Shown here: positions 11,178-21,880 of the stretch, in pieces
How the letters are laid out: each line of letters starts with the position of its first letter
Position numbering within the stretch: position 1 is the stretch's first letter
From: Daphnia pulex
Lineage: Eukaryota > Arthropoda > Branchiopoda > Diplostraca > Daphniidae
Length of the DNA: 64,000 nucleotides
Reading direction: 5' to 3'
Assembly: GCF_021134715.1 (NCBI RefSeq)
Contig: NC_060019.1
Span: forward strand, 5,022,001 to 5,086,000
Position numbers and translations under genes: made by a program
The notes under the pieces: model-generated
The model's database searches: none
The model's input: only the letters and a program-made list of their open reading frames with translations
Told to the model about the DNA's origin: nothing

Positions 11178-11220
11178 CCAATGGAACAGGCTTGAACTAG
11201 GTCATTTAGTAGGCTATGCT
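11178..11220 (-). repeat. right inverted end of the P-type element
   Basis: Ends CATTTAGTAGGCTATGCT, the reverse complement of the left end. The DIRS-type retrotransposon follows directly. Confidence 0.6.
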
Positions 11221-11306
11221 TGGAGCAAGAAGAATAGTTGCCCAGATGGAAGAAGATACTGACAAGAGGGCAGCACTAGCGGCACTAGCAGAGTTCAGGA
11301 AGTCAG

Positions 11307-11621
11307 ATGAGCATGCCCGCAAGCAACTCTTCTTTCTTCAAATTTGGAAAAAAACATGGACGAGAGACGGCTGACAAATATGCCAAAAGGAAGAATGACG
11401 AATATCTGGACGACGATCTAGCAAAAGTCTTGGAGGAGAAGGAAAAACTGGAATACAGACGCGAACGTGACCGCGAGACAGCCAAAGAACGATCAAATGC
11501 TCAGCCAAAAAGGATCAAGGGCAAATTTGGAGCCGGACCGTCTGGAAGTTATCGAGGAGGATATGTTCCAAGAGGACGAGGAGGCAGGAGGCTTAGTCTG
11601 TTTCCTCTTTTTATATATTAA
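11307..11621 (+). pseudogene. DIRS gag-like segment
   Basis: A 104-codon frame contains a highly charged, lysine/glutamate/arginine-rich helix (KRKNDEYLDDDLAKVLEEKE), then a glycine/arginine-rich tail (GGYVPRGRGGR). That is common in retroelement gag and RNA-binding proteins. The open sequence probably begins upstream near 11230 in another frame. It lies directly before the RT region, as gag should. Confidence 0.45.
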
Positions 11622-11629
11622 GCTTATCA

Positions 11630-13301
11630 GGACTTGGATTTCGTTTACAAAGCCTTTGCGGACCTAAAAGAGACTGGGATCATTCAATTCGTCGACTAAA
11701 ACCTCACTGCGTGTCTCCCTTCATGGTGTCGACAAAGATTGGAAAGGACGGCTCGAAGAAGACAAGACTTTGTTGGGACGGGTCAAGGGTGTAAACCTGT
11801 GCATTAAGGAGCAAAAGGTTACTCTGACACACTTTCAGCGAGCCCTAGAACTGACGCATGATCAGGATTATCAGATAACAAATGACTTGAAGGCGGCCTA
11901 CCACCATATAAAAATCCATCCATCTCATACAAAGTTTCTCGGTGCAGCCATACCAAAACCTAACGGTGAGAAGCAATATCTAATCTTCCTCTCTCTTCCA
12001 TTTCGACTTTCTTCTGCCGTCACTGCATCACGAAGATTGTTAAGCCAGTTAACGCTTATTTACATGAGAATGAAATACGTCATTCGATTTATATGGACGA
12101 TGGCAGATTCATGGCAACTTCAAAGCGTCAAGCAGAAGAGCACCGAGTTTTGTCTACGATGTCCTACAAAAGTCCGGATTTATTATTGAGACAAATAAAT
12201 CTGATAAAAAAGGTGACGCGAGCCAATCCAAAGAGTATTTAGGATTCATCATTGATACCCGCAGCATGACGGTTCGACTTAGGGAAATAAAAAAACAGCT
12301 CATCTTACAACAGGTGAAAGAAACGACCAACTATGGACCAAAGAGTATTTTGGCCCGGGATCTCGCTAAAATACTAGGTAAAATAGTAGCTACTGAACCG
12401 GCTCTAGGACCAGTCGTCTTAATGACAACAAGAGCAGCGTATATCGACTTGGACGAGGCCGTCCGACAACGAGGATGAGGTCCACGTCTGGTTATAAGTG
12501 AGGAAGCTACCAATGGGATGAAATTCTTTCTTGAGAATTGCCACAAGTTCGACAATTCCCCCATACGTTCGACGGCCACCGAAATATCAGTCGTGTCCAG
12601 CATCGGCCCCCCAAGCTCCTCTATGAAACAAAGCTTCGTTGCAAATCATACTCTTACAAATGAAAGAGAAGATCTGGGCCAGCGACGCTTCCGGCTTTGC
12701 CACTTGCGCTTATTCTATAAAAGGCGAACATCTCTATGTCTTTCGCATCATGGTTTTTTGCCAAAGACTAAACATCAAAATAATCACTATTCTCGTGTTA
12801 CGTGACGACCCTCGTATCCAGACAGCAGACGATGGTTCAAAAACAACGGACACGGACGATTAACAAGTGGATATTGAAACTTACCAAAAAATTAACAACA
12901 AGCACAAGTTCACGATTGACCTCTTTGCATCGGATCGGAACAAAAAATGCCAAAGATTCTGTTCAAATTTCTATTGTCACAACACGTCGGGCATTGACGC
13001 CTTTTCGGATTCATGGGAGGGTGAAGTATCATGGATATGCCCACCCATCAAAGAAGTATTCCGAATCGTCAAGAGACTAAGGGCATCAAAGACGAGTGGG
13101 GTACTTTTTGTGCCTGAATGGAGAACCGCGGATTATTGGGTCGAAATCTTCGACACAGAAGGATGTCTGTTGTGGCCTTTCAAGTTTGTCGAAACACACA
13201 GACCTTTCATTATCCAAAACAAACTCGACCACCGATCTCCTCTCACAGGAAGAACGAAATTTAATTTTCTTGCTTTCTTTATTGAATTCGATTCAAATTG
13301 A
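11630..13301 (+). pseudogene. DIRS reverse transcriptase, RNase H and downstream domain
   Basis: The RT can be followed across frames: LDFVYKAFADLKETGIIQFV (11631-11690), the fingers/palm segment YQITNDLKAAYHHIKIHP (about 11870-11925), then YMDDGRF near 12092-12112 in another frame. SKEYLGFIIDTRS near 12227 is the RT/RNase H connection, and WASDASG near 12675 is the RNase H core. The stretch from 12867 (FTIDLFASDRNKKCQRF...DAFSDSWEGE...WICPP) matches the extra domain found after RNase H in DIRS elements. Several frame changes and stops show that the copy is inactive. Confidence 0.7.
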
Positions 13302-13478
13302 AAAACATTTGCGTGTCTACTAAGTTTGTATCTCGTTTTCAATTCAATTCAATAAAAATAAAAATCTGGCAAACTAGCAAATTCTCGTCTGCTACTAATT
13401 TAACCGTGAATCTGTGTCCCGAAAAACCGCTTGTCTCTCTCTCGTTCTGTGATTGTATTTAAAAATAATAGACTAATT

Positions 13479-14513
13479 ATGGCAAACCAGAGCCCTGGAG
13501 GCGATTCATCATCTGTCATTATTGAAGTAAATTACGAGTCGAGTCTGTCCACCGGTACAGATGTACCTCGTTATTATCTTTCTAAATCTGTAAAAGACTC
13601 AACTAAACAACAATACACTCGTGTATATGACATTTGGACAGACTTCTGTCAATAGAACGGTGTACCAGAGTTTGGCGCTGATCACAAACAGTTAGTCGGC
13701 TGTCTCTCTCTTGGTGTGCTCAGAAGTGAATCGTATTCCAAAGTTGTGACACTAAGTCCAGCAATTGCACACGAATATCGCATCCGTATGCTGCAATCAC
13801 CAACGAATCACGAGAGTATATCATTGCTCTTTCGTGGATTTCGTAACGAGCATTCCCAGGAACGAGTAGCAAAACGGCCTATGACTGGAGAGATCCTATC
13901 CAAAATGTACTCACATCTCTTTCGACCTGAACATGGAAGAGATGGCTTAAAAGCGTCTGTCGTCCTCTGGAGAACGATCTGGAGACTATCATTGGAGTAC
14001 CACACTCTTGGGCGGTTTAGCGACATAGCAAAATTACAGAAGAAAGACGTCGTCTACAAACCAACTCCGTCTCCGCATCTCAAGATTTTATTCAAAGGTG
14101 GAAAAAACGATCAATATTCGGAAGGAAGCGAGAGGATTGTTGCTTCGAATTCTGAAGACAAGATATGCCCGGTGAAACTCACCATCAATTATTTTCAGTT
14201 CTTGGGGCCTACATACTCTGGTTATATGGTACCCTCGTCCACCCCAAAGAACACATCAAATCCAAACAAGGCTGTGTCATACAGTGGAGCTCTGACCGAC
14301 ATGAAAAAACCTATGTCTATGTTGGGGTACGACGCAACATTTTACGGCAAGCACTGCGGAAAGGGAGGAGGAGCGACTGCAGCTGCAGCCAACGGAGCCA
14401 CCGAAAGTCAACTTAAACACCTTGGTGGTTGGGGGTCTGATGCGATGGCTGCTAACTATGTCGACCTATCCATTAACAGCCGAATTTCAATGTCACAACT
14501 GCTACAGAAATAA
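13479..14513 (+). pseudogene. DIRS-type tyrosine recombinase, single in-frame stop
   Basis: Tyrosine recombinases insert the circular DIRS cDNA without target duplications. From the ATG at 13479 (MANQSPGG...) the frame runs to 14513, broken only by a TAG at 13653-13655. Family features are the first catalytic Arg region (LGRFSDIAKLQ), a Lys-bearing beta-hairpin region, KHCGKGGGATAAAANG in place of the usual HxxRRGGAT box, HLGGW, and the Tyr in NYVDLS. Lys or Gly where an Arg is expected in the third box suggests loss of activity in addition to the stop codon. Confidence 0.7.
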
Positions 14514-14632
14514 TACTGCTGACAATAAATTCTTGAAATATGTCTATAGCTTGCCACTTTTAACTCAGGGTGTTCGATGCGCGAATCACCCGCTTAGAAC
14601 CTATTTATCTAAAAGAGAAATAGTGACAAAGC

Positions 14633-14715
14633 GTGATTATAAAACATTTATAATCACACTATTACGTTAAAGAACGTAATTGAAAAGTATACTTTTCATA
14701 AGGTGTAATCACCTT
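14633..14715. repeat. four consecutive hairpins
   Basis: The hairpins are: 14633-14657, GTGATTATAAA arms of 11 bp and a 3-base loop; 14661-14680, ATTACGTT arms of 8 bp and a 4-base loop; 14681-14698, an 18-bp perfect palindrome TGAAAAGTATACTTTTCA; 14700-14715, AAGGTG arms of 6 bp and a 4-base loop. A degenerate copy of the palindrome follows at 14716-14730. They sit 120-200 bases past the recombinase stop. Confidence 0.8.
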
Positions 14716-14969
14716 TGAAAAGGATACTTTAGACACTGATATTGACACACAACAAGAGTTTTTCTAACACTCTGCCGCCCCAACGTCTCTTGATACATGA
14801 AGTAGGGTAAGAGAGGGGGGAAGCACAAAGGTATTTTGGGTTAAAGGCGGTTGTGCAATGGGACCACGCGTTGGGCCCTTCAAATATATACAGTTAAATG
14901 TGGCAGATTTGGTAATTCAGATGGATCTTACAGCCATCTGTTGGAAGCCCATTTCATTTCCAACAGTCA

Positions 14970-15395
14970 GTGGTTTCTCCTGATGATACCTCCTTGTTTA
15001 GTGGCTCTTCCTTGAAAATGACGTCACGACTAATGATGATCTTACGTGTTGCTGGATTCCACATTCTGAAGGACTTTGAGTTCTCACACTATCCTACAAA
15101 GATGCACTTAACAGCTTTTGGGTCCAACATCCGTCTTAATTCATCTGGAACATGCGTAAACGCTGGAGAGCCAAAGATTCTAAGATATGAAATGTCCGGC
15201 TTACATTCTTTCCAGGGTTCAAACGGAGTCACTTCATTGGTGCTGGAAATCTTTCAATTCAGGTCATGAGTTGCACTCATGGCCGCTTCTCCCGAGAGTT
15301 CTAGGGATACCTTCTTCCCATTCAGCATACTCCTAGCTGTCTCCATTATTGGCCAGTTCATTATCTGTTTCGTAGCTCTAATAATTATGACACTT
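14970..15395 (-). pseudogene. Ty1/copia integrase remnant
   Basis: On the minus strand the reading PIMETARSMLNGKKVSLEL and then TPFEPWKECKPDISYLRIFG, LDPKAVKCIFVG and NPATRKIIISRDVIF is the standard C-terminal part of copia integrase and the linker to RT. In-frame stops are present and both ends are truncated. No LTRs are seen. It is separate from the copia element at 21 kb, which lies on the other strand. Confidence 0.75.
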
Positions 15396-15399
15396 CTCG

Positions 15400-16175
15400 T
15401 GCATATCTTAATGGATATCTATTTCGCTGATACAAAGCACAAAGACAACCTCAGTATACATATAACAATGCAATCAAATGAAAGGAGGACTTGCGTGATA
15501 AAAATCACAAAGACAACAAGTTCGATCACTTATATAATATATATATTATATAATATCAACATATCAATATCAATATTATATTATTTATTTATATTATTTT
15601 ACAATATTCCAAGCGAGAAAATTTTGTGATTTATTCATCGTCTGGATTGTTTTCTGAAGATACCCAATCACTGTAAATCAGTGTCTATTCAGGGGGCAGA
15701 ATAGTCGATCCTATAGATTTGGTGGTGAAGTAGAGATAGACACTGGCGTATAAAGTTGGCTTGCACTATTTACTAAATATTGATGCTTTGCTGTGTTTTT
15801 CCCTAGAGTGTCGGCAGAAAGTTTTGAAACTAATTAATAGAATCACTCTAGTTGACCAACAAGTACTACAATAGTTTGATTGTCTTGTTTACAGGTCGCG
15901 CGAATTTTCATATGTTTTTGTTTTAGGCGCAAAGGAAAAGATCTGTTATTTTTGCTTTTATTTTTATTTTATGGCAGCACTCTGCACCATCTCGTAAGGT
16001 ACTGTAGCAGTGTGGTACTTCGGTGTAATACTGCCAACTATTGCGTGCTTGTGTGTGTCTTTGGTCCAGCATTTTATATTGAGCTCTCTTTTTATATTTA
16101 TTATTTTTTTATTCTTGAAAGGTTTTTGTTGGATAATGATGACTTGTGATTTTGTGTTTGTTAAGGTTTCACACG
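15400..16175. other. AT-rich region upstream of the importin-like gene
   Basis: Only AT-rich DNA with a TATATAAT-type repeat at about 15530-15600 and hydrophobic chance frames. The promoter and 5' UTR of the gene starting at 16176 must lie here, but I cannot mark them with confidence. Confidence 0.4.
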
Positions 16176-19100
16176 ATGGCCGAAAACGAGAAGAAATATA
16201 AGCAGTTCTTGCGTCTGCTTAGCGCACTCTTTCATAAAGACAACTCTGTCCGTAGCGCGGCCAAGGTTAGTCTACACAAATCATTTTTTTTAAGATTTGT
16301 TAAATGTTTTATTTTTGATATGATTGTAGATATACATTGATGGTTTTCCTGTAGAATCAAGATCAGTTTATCTTTGGGACTCCATCCGCAACACTGAAAT
16401 AGGAGAACCTTTACAACAAAAGGCAACTAACCTTCTGAGCGAAATAATTTCCGATAAATTCGAGGACTTTTACAGCAAAGTATGTATGCCATTAATTTAC
16501 TTTTTCAGTCAAATTAGTTTGGTCATGTACTTTTTTAATTTTGGCTGTGTTGTAATTATGAATTTTTTTCTTTACAGCACCCAACCGACTACCGTCATTC
16601 TTTGAAGAATACGTTTTTGAATGGCCTAAAATTTGAAGTCGACGAAGGTATTAGAAGAAAAATCGGACACGTATCGATACAATTTGCAAGACAATTGATG
16701 TCTGCGGAAGGCATTAACCTCTGGCCAGAGTTCCTTAATTTTCTCTTTGAGTCTGCCAGCAACGGCACTCCAACATTCAAAATAAGTGCCTTGAATATGT
16801 TTGGATCATTTCCTGGGATTCTCGGAAATCAACAGTCCCGAAACCAAGAAATCGTTAAACAAATTTTGAAAGATTGTATGGCTGCATCGTCAAATTATTC
16901 GGTGCGCTTTCAAGCAGCCAAAACTTTCACATCATACGTACTACATAACAGAAATGATGTTGTTATGCATCAACATTTCCAGGTACATTGTTTTGATTTT
17001 TTTTGTTCATGTTCAGACATTAAAGTTTCCCATATTCCCAGGAATTAACTGCGGGTGTGATCCAAATTGTTGCTGAAAGTATTCAGAAACAAGAAGATGA
17101 TTCATTGCTGAAGTGCGTCTTGGATATGGCGCTTGAAACACCTGCGTTATTCAGACAGAAGGTCAACATATTGCTGAAGAAGTGTACGCAAGCCGTAGAC
17201 AATGAAGATTTACTGGATTCATGGCGTCAGCTGGCCCTGGAAGTCATCGTCACTATAGCAGAAACAGCACCAGATTATGTTCGTGAAAGGGGCATCACTC
17301 TTTTCCCGCTAATAATTCCAACCGCCCTTACAATGATGACTGAATTGGATGACGATGAAAGTGTGGTCAATCTTAACTCAAAGAAAGCTGAAACCGCACT
17401 TGTGCGTTTAGCACGTGGAATTGGCAGTGAATCTGTTTTCTCACATCTCATTCAACGTTTACCGGTTATGTTTACAAATCTGGACTGGAGGTTGCGGCAT
17501 GCTGCGATTACGGCAATTTGTGCTGTTGGAGAATGCTGCGAGAAAGTAAAAATTATTATTCTATTGCATTTTTTCCTTTTTTTAACGTTCATGATTCTTT
17601 TTTTTTATAGGAAATGAAACCGTTGCTCAATGGAATCCTGGATCACATCCTACATTTTCTCCGTGACCAAGAACCAGCAGTCCGTTTGGCCGCATGCTCT
17701 GGAGTTATAAAAATGTTGAAAGACTTCTACCCAAGTCTGCACCATAACTACCACCAACAAATCATCCCAAAACTGTTGGCGGTAATGGAAGATGTGAATG
17801 GACGTGTACAGGAGGAAGGGACTTACGCCGTCATCAAATTTTTCGAAAAGTGTCCGAAGACAATTACCATGCTATACGGGAATCGCATCACTGGAAAACT
17901 CGAAGAATTGGGCTTTATTTGGGCACGCAATAAAATAAGGAGTTTCATGGGACAAATTGTTGATTGTGGTACACAATCAGCAATTTTGCAGTCACAAAAT
18001 GTAAGTGAAATTACAAAATATTTTTTTAATTCTAAAAATTTTTCATTAATTGTTTATTTCTTTGCTTAGATGGAAATTATCCGAAGAAATGATGAAAAAT
18101 ACTACAAGCAAAGACTGTTTGGTTTCCTCAGTCATTTCGCAAGTACTTCATGTACTATAAAGGGTGAAAAATTAGATGGCCAGTACCACGCTACTCTAAC
18201 TGTCTACGGAGAAGAGGAGCCTACTATAGGCGTGGCAAGTCATCGCGGCGCTGCTGAAATCCAAGCATGCATTAGATACATCAACGCCCAAGTTGTCAAC
18301 CGCTACAAGACATGGTAAATTTCAATTTCATTTTTTTAATTATTCAAATAATTCATTATTATTTGAAAAATTTATAGGGAATTCGCACCAGGAAATAAAT
18401 TCTTGGAAATGAAAAACCGGATTTCAAGTGGACTAGAACAATTTGGGAACTACCACCCACAGGTGGTAGTCCGGGAGATGGAGCGATTGTTCGAGGATCT
18501 TAAATGGGATGTCAATCCAAAGGGCAAATCAACAAGTTACACTTGTTTATTGCAAGTCCGTCCATATGGAATCGGTAAGAAATTTAGTATTTAATTATTT
18601 CATTTAATAATTCAATTTCAAAACTTTATACATTTCATTTTTTCTTTTAGTATATGAGGAGGAGGAGAGTGGAAACAGCAAGAACGAAGCGAAAATCAAA
18701 ACATTCATGAAAATGGCGAAGAAACTTTTTTATATTGGAGCCCTTCCACCATATTCCCCGAACAATATGGTGGAATACATGCAACAACGTCCTGCTGGGC
18801 CACAAGCCATGCCACAGCCCCCTGCTGGCCCCCAAGCCATGCAACAGCGTCCTGCTGGACCACAAGCCATGCCACAGCGTCCTGCTGGACCTCAAGCCAT
18901 GCAACAACGTCCTGCTGGACCCCAAGCCATGCAACAACGTCCTGCTGGACCTCAAGCCATGCAACAACGTCCTGCTGGACCCCAAGCCATGCAACAACGT
19001 CCTGCTGGACCTCAAGCCATGCAGCAACGTGCTGATGGGCCGCAAGCCATGCATAACAATATCAAATATAATATATATTCCAATATATATAATATTGGAA

Positions 19101-19195
19101 TTCCCCAATATCCGTGTTGGGCATCAAATGTGCTGAAAATTTTGGCACCAATCGTGTTACTCGCTACGGCATCTTTTGGAGAGACTAACGGGTAG
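16176..19195 (+). CDS. importin-5-like HEAT-repeat protein with novel C-terminal half
   Basis: Exons: 16176-16265, 16330-16479, 16578-16982, 17042-17545, 17611-18000, 18070-18314, 18378-18574, 18651-19195. All are GT-AG, all phases match, and the product is 841 residues. Residues 1-513 follow the N-terminal half of importin-5/RanBP5, a Ran-dependent nuclear import receptor: MAENEKKYKQFLRLL start, NMFGSFPGILGNQQ, QLALEVIVTIAETAP, DWRLRHAAITAICAVGE, DQEPAVRLAACSGV. It then leaves the family. Residues 514-660 (RRNDEKYYKQRLFGFLSHF..., EEEPTIGVASHRGAAEIQAC, VNPKGKSTSYTCLLQVRP) match nothing I know. Nine copies of MQQRPAGPQA follow. The end is artificial: after the repeats the frame enters an AT-rich palindrome and antisense gypsy DNA. 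The Ran-binding N-terminus is present and the C-terminal cargo half is absent, so a role in transport is uncertain. Confidence 0.7.
18779..19048 (+). repeat. 30-bp coding minisatellite, 9 units
   Basis: Nine in-frame 30-bp units encode MQQRPAGPQA with small variants (MPQPP..., MPQRP..., ...RADGPQA). The open minus-strand frame over the same repeat is a shadow. Confidence 0.9.
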
Positions 19196-19643
19196 TAAGT
19201 CCGTTTCAGGTGACGGTTGAGTTTGGTCATGACGACACAGATCCTCAACTCTCCGTTCGGCTTCACGACGACCACCAGCGCATGAGTCCACTGTCGGCTG
19301 GGTAACGGGAGCAATGATGTTGTTGGTCTGCATGTCATCCAGAAGGCCCTTTCACCTTTCCACGCTGAGGGTATGAAATTGGTCTGGTGCCGCTTACTGC
19401 AAAAATAACGGCGTCCGGCAGTAATTCGATCGACATTAATGGACCAGACGTCGTTTTCAATGAACCCTTCTTGTCGAAGACGTTTGCAAATTCGATCAAG
19501 AGCTCTTGTTTCACGGCAGCTACGTCAGACATGTCAATTGGTGGTGGTGTTATGGCGACAGCAGTGTTGATCTGTTGGAAGAAGCTCATCGAGGCGGTGC
19601 GGCAACACGCTCCGGGCGTCAAGTTGCTGAAACCCATGCGCAC
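19096..19643 (-). pseudogene. Ty3/gypsy protease-RT linker and N-terminal RT fragment
   Basis: Minus strand. An upstream region (VKQELLIEFANVFDKKGSLK, then a SGTRPISYPQRGKVKG segment) leads into the RT fingers (HALVVVVKPNGELRICVV, LNRHLKRTYYPLVSPKDAV) and stops just after FDAQHGYWGIPI. The RT catalytic motif is missing because the fragment ends at the junction with the importin-like gene. That junction lies inside an AT-rich near-palindrome (ATTCCAATA...TATTGGAAT, 19077-19101). Confidence 0.75.
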
Positions 19644-19781
19644 ACAGGGTGCTGCTTAGCATCGATTCTTTTCCACTATCCCTCGTTTTAGTTCTTTCCT
19701 GTCTTTCTTTTTTTGTTACCAAGTGTAGAAGTCAGAAGCTCAATAGTATCACTCTTTCTTTCGTATCTAATCAATTCATAT

Positions 19782-21004
19782 CAATTTGGGAACTACCACC
19801 CACAGGTGGTAGTCCGGGAGATGGAGCGATTGTTCGAGGATCTTAAATGGGATGTCAATCCAAAGGGCAAATCAACAAGTTACACTTGTTTATTGCAAGT
19901 CCGTCCATATGGAATCGGTAAGAAATTTAGTATTTAATTATTTCATTTAATAATTCAATTTCAAAACTTTATACATTTCATTTTTTCTTTTAGTATATGA
20001 GGAGGAGGAGAGTGGAAACAGCAAGAACGAAGCGAAAATCAAAACATTCATGAAAATGGCGAAGAAACTTTTTTATATTGGAGCCCTTCCACCATATTCC
20101 CCGAACAATATGGTGGAATACATGCAACAACGTCCTGCTGGGCCACAAGCCATGTCACAGCCCCCTGCTGGCCCCCAAGCCATGCAACAGCGTTCTGCTG
20201 GACCACAAGCCATGTTACAGCGTCCTTCTGGACCTCAAGCCATGCAACAACGTCCTGTTGGACCCCAAGCCATGCAACAACGTCCTGCTGGACCTCAAGC
20301 CATGCAACAACGTCCTGCTGGACCCCAAGCCATGCAACAACGTCCTGCTGGACCTCAAGCCATGCAACAACGAGCTGCTGGACCACAAGCCATGCAACAA
20401 CGTCCTGCTGGGCCACAAGCCATGCATAACAATATCAAATATAATATATATTCCAATATATAATATTGGAATTCCCCAATATCCGTGTTGGGCATCAAAT
20501 GTGCTGAAAATTTTGGCACCAATCGTGTTACTCGCTACGGCATCTTTTGGAGAGACTAACGGGTAGTAAGTCCGTTTCAGGTGACGGTTGAGTTTGGTCA
20601 TGACGACACAGATCCTCAACTCTCCGTTCGGCTTCACGACGACCACCAGCGCATGAGTCCACTGTCGGCTGGGTAACGGGAGCAATGATGTTGTTGGTCT
20701 GCATGTCATCCAGAAGGCCCTTTCACCTTTCCACGCTGAGGGTATGAAATTGGTCTGGTGCCGCTTACTGCAAAAATAACGGCGTCCGGCAGTAATTCGA
20801 TCGACATTAATGGACCAGACGTCGTTTTCAATGAACCCTTCTTGTCGAAGACGTTTGCAAATTCGATCAAGAGCTCTTGTTTCACGGCAGCTACGTCAGA
20901 CATGTCAATTGGTGGTGGTGTTATGGCGACAGCAGTGTTGATCTGTTGGAACAAGCTCATCGAGGCGGTGCGGCAACACGCTCCGGGCGTCAAGTTGCTG
21001 ATGC
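19782..21004 (+). repeat. tandem copy of 18439-19643
   Basis: From CAATTTGGGAACTACC onward the sequence repeats 18439-19643 with few differences. It holds the second half of exon 7, the intron, exon 8 with 10 rather than 9 minisatellite units, the palindromic junction and the antisense gypsy fragment. The 138 bases between the copies (19644-19781) also reappear at 24897-25025. The duplication therefore took place after the gypsy fragment had joined the gene. Confidence 0.9.
20122..20421 (+). repeat. 30-bp minisatellite in the duplicated copy, 10 units
   Basis: Ten units of the MQQRPAGPQA repeat, with variants RSAGPQA, RPSGPQA, RPVGPQA and RAAGPQA. This copy has no gene start or upstream exons of its own. 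Confidence 0.9.
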
Positions 21005-21008
21005 CCAT
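20462..21008 (-). pseudogene. second copy of the gypsy RT fragment
   Basis: Same content as 19096-19643, carried along in the tandem duplication. It breaks off at about 21005, where copia gag sequence begins on the plus strand. Confidence 0.75.
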
Positions 21009-21880
21009 TCTACGAAATGAATTCTATTCATATACGTAAGCAGGAACAACTAGAATTTTCAAAAAATAATGAATTTTCACTAAAGTCGTTACCACATTAC
21101 AGATATCGACCAGGTGACACTATAATGGCAAACATAACAGCAGTAGAGACACTAGCTGGAAAGCTTATAGATGTCGGTGTACCAGTGGGTGATGAGGACA
21201 TAATCTCAAAGATTGTATGCAATCTACCACTGAGCTACAGAACATTTCAAACCACATGGGCAAGCACCAACCCAGCTGAGCAGACTAGAGCCTTGCTCAC
21301 AACCAGATTGGTCAACGAAGAAAGGGCGATACAACGTCACCAACAAGCACAACAATCATTGGGAGCAACCGGCTCCACATCAAATAACAAGCCCTCTACA
21401 GCAACAGCAGCCAAGCTCAAAGAGGGAGACTAAACAGAAAAGATAGCGGTAGATTGCACAACAGACCTCGCCAAATGCAGGGTGACAGACCTCGATGTAC
21501 TTACTGTACTCTCCCAGGCCATAAAGCTGAAGCATGCAGAACCAAAAAACGAGATGAGAGAAACTCGGAGAGACAAGGCCATGGCGACAGAGCTAATACA
21601 GCACAGACAGAAAGGCAAATGGTATGCAGACTCGGGAGCTACGCAGCACATGTCCGAAGACAGATCAGCCTTCATCAACTATCAAGCGATTCCTGAAGGG
21701 ACATGGACAGTTGATGGAATAAGAAATACGAAACTCCAAGTTGTCGGAAAAGGAGACATTCAGGTCGAAAGCAGAATTCCAGGAATCATCCACACAGGAA
21801 CAACAAAGAACGTGCTCCACGTACCACATCTAGGTGTAAATCTTGTATCCATCGCCGCTTTGACAAATCTAGGAGCATAA

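Larger units (their letters stand above)
5303..11220 (+). mobile_element. P-superfamily DNA transposon with THAP, C48 protease and P transposase
   Basis: The outer ends are related in inverted orientation. The 43 bases from 5303 (AGCATAGCCTACTAAATG...) match the reverse complement of 11178-11220 at roughly 80%, with weaker similarity further inward. Between them, all on the plus strand, lie a THAP zinc finger, a Ulp1-like protease segment, a coiled coil and a P-element-type transposase. Splice signals at several joins keep phase. The copy is dead: it has frameshifts, in-frame stops and a 1-kb insertion. I see no clear 8-bp target duplication outside the ends, so the exact termini are approximate. 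The inner modules are firm; their grouping into one element is inferred from orientation, spacing and ends. Confidence 0.7.
11221..14715 (+). mobile_element. DIRS-type tyrosine-recombinase retrotransposon, decayed
   Basis: In order on the plus strand are a gag-like segment rich in charged and RG residues, a reverse transcriptase with a MDD catalytic motif, an RNase H, the DIRS-characteristic domain after RNase H, and a tyrosine recombinase in place of an integrase. This gene set defines DIRS/PAT/Ngaro-like elements, and the downstream RNase H/methylase-like segment points to the DIRS group. I could not find the split or inverted terminal repeats. A run of four hairpins just past the recombinase may mark the right end. 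Confidence 0.7.

Noticed and set aside
15279..15629. A membrane protein frame with a hydrophobic stretch on the plus strand
   Set aside because: It lies partly opposite a clear copia integrase remnant, and the rest is AT-rich low-complexity sequence.
18779..19048. A CRISPR-like array or satellite
   Set aside because: The 30-bp units have no spacers and are an in-frame protein repeat in a eukaryotic gene.
18647..19108. Open minus-strand frames over the importin-like repeat (HGLRSSRTLL units), and the same at 20048-20709
   Set aside because: They are shadows. A 30-bp in-frame repeat without stops on one strand tends to be open on the other, and the plus-strand frame is the one joined by valid splices.
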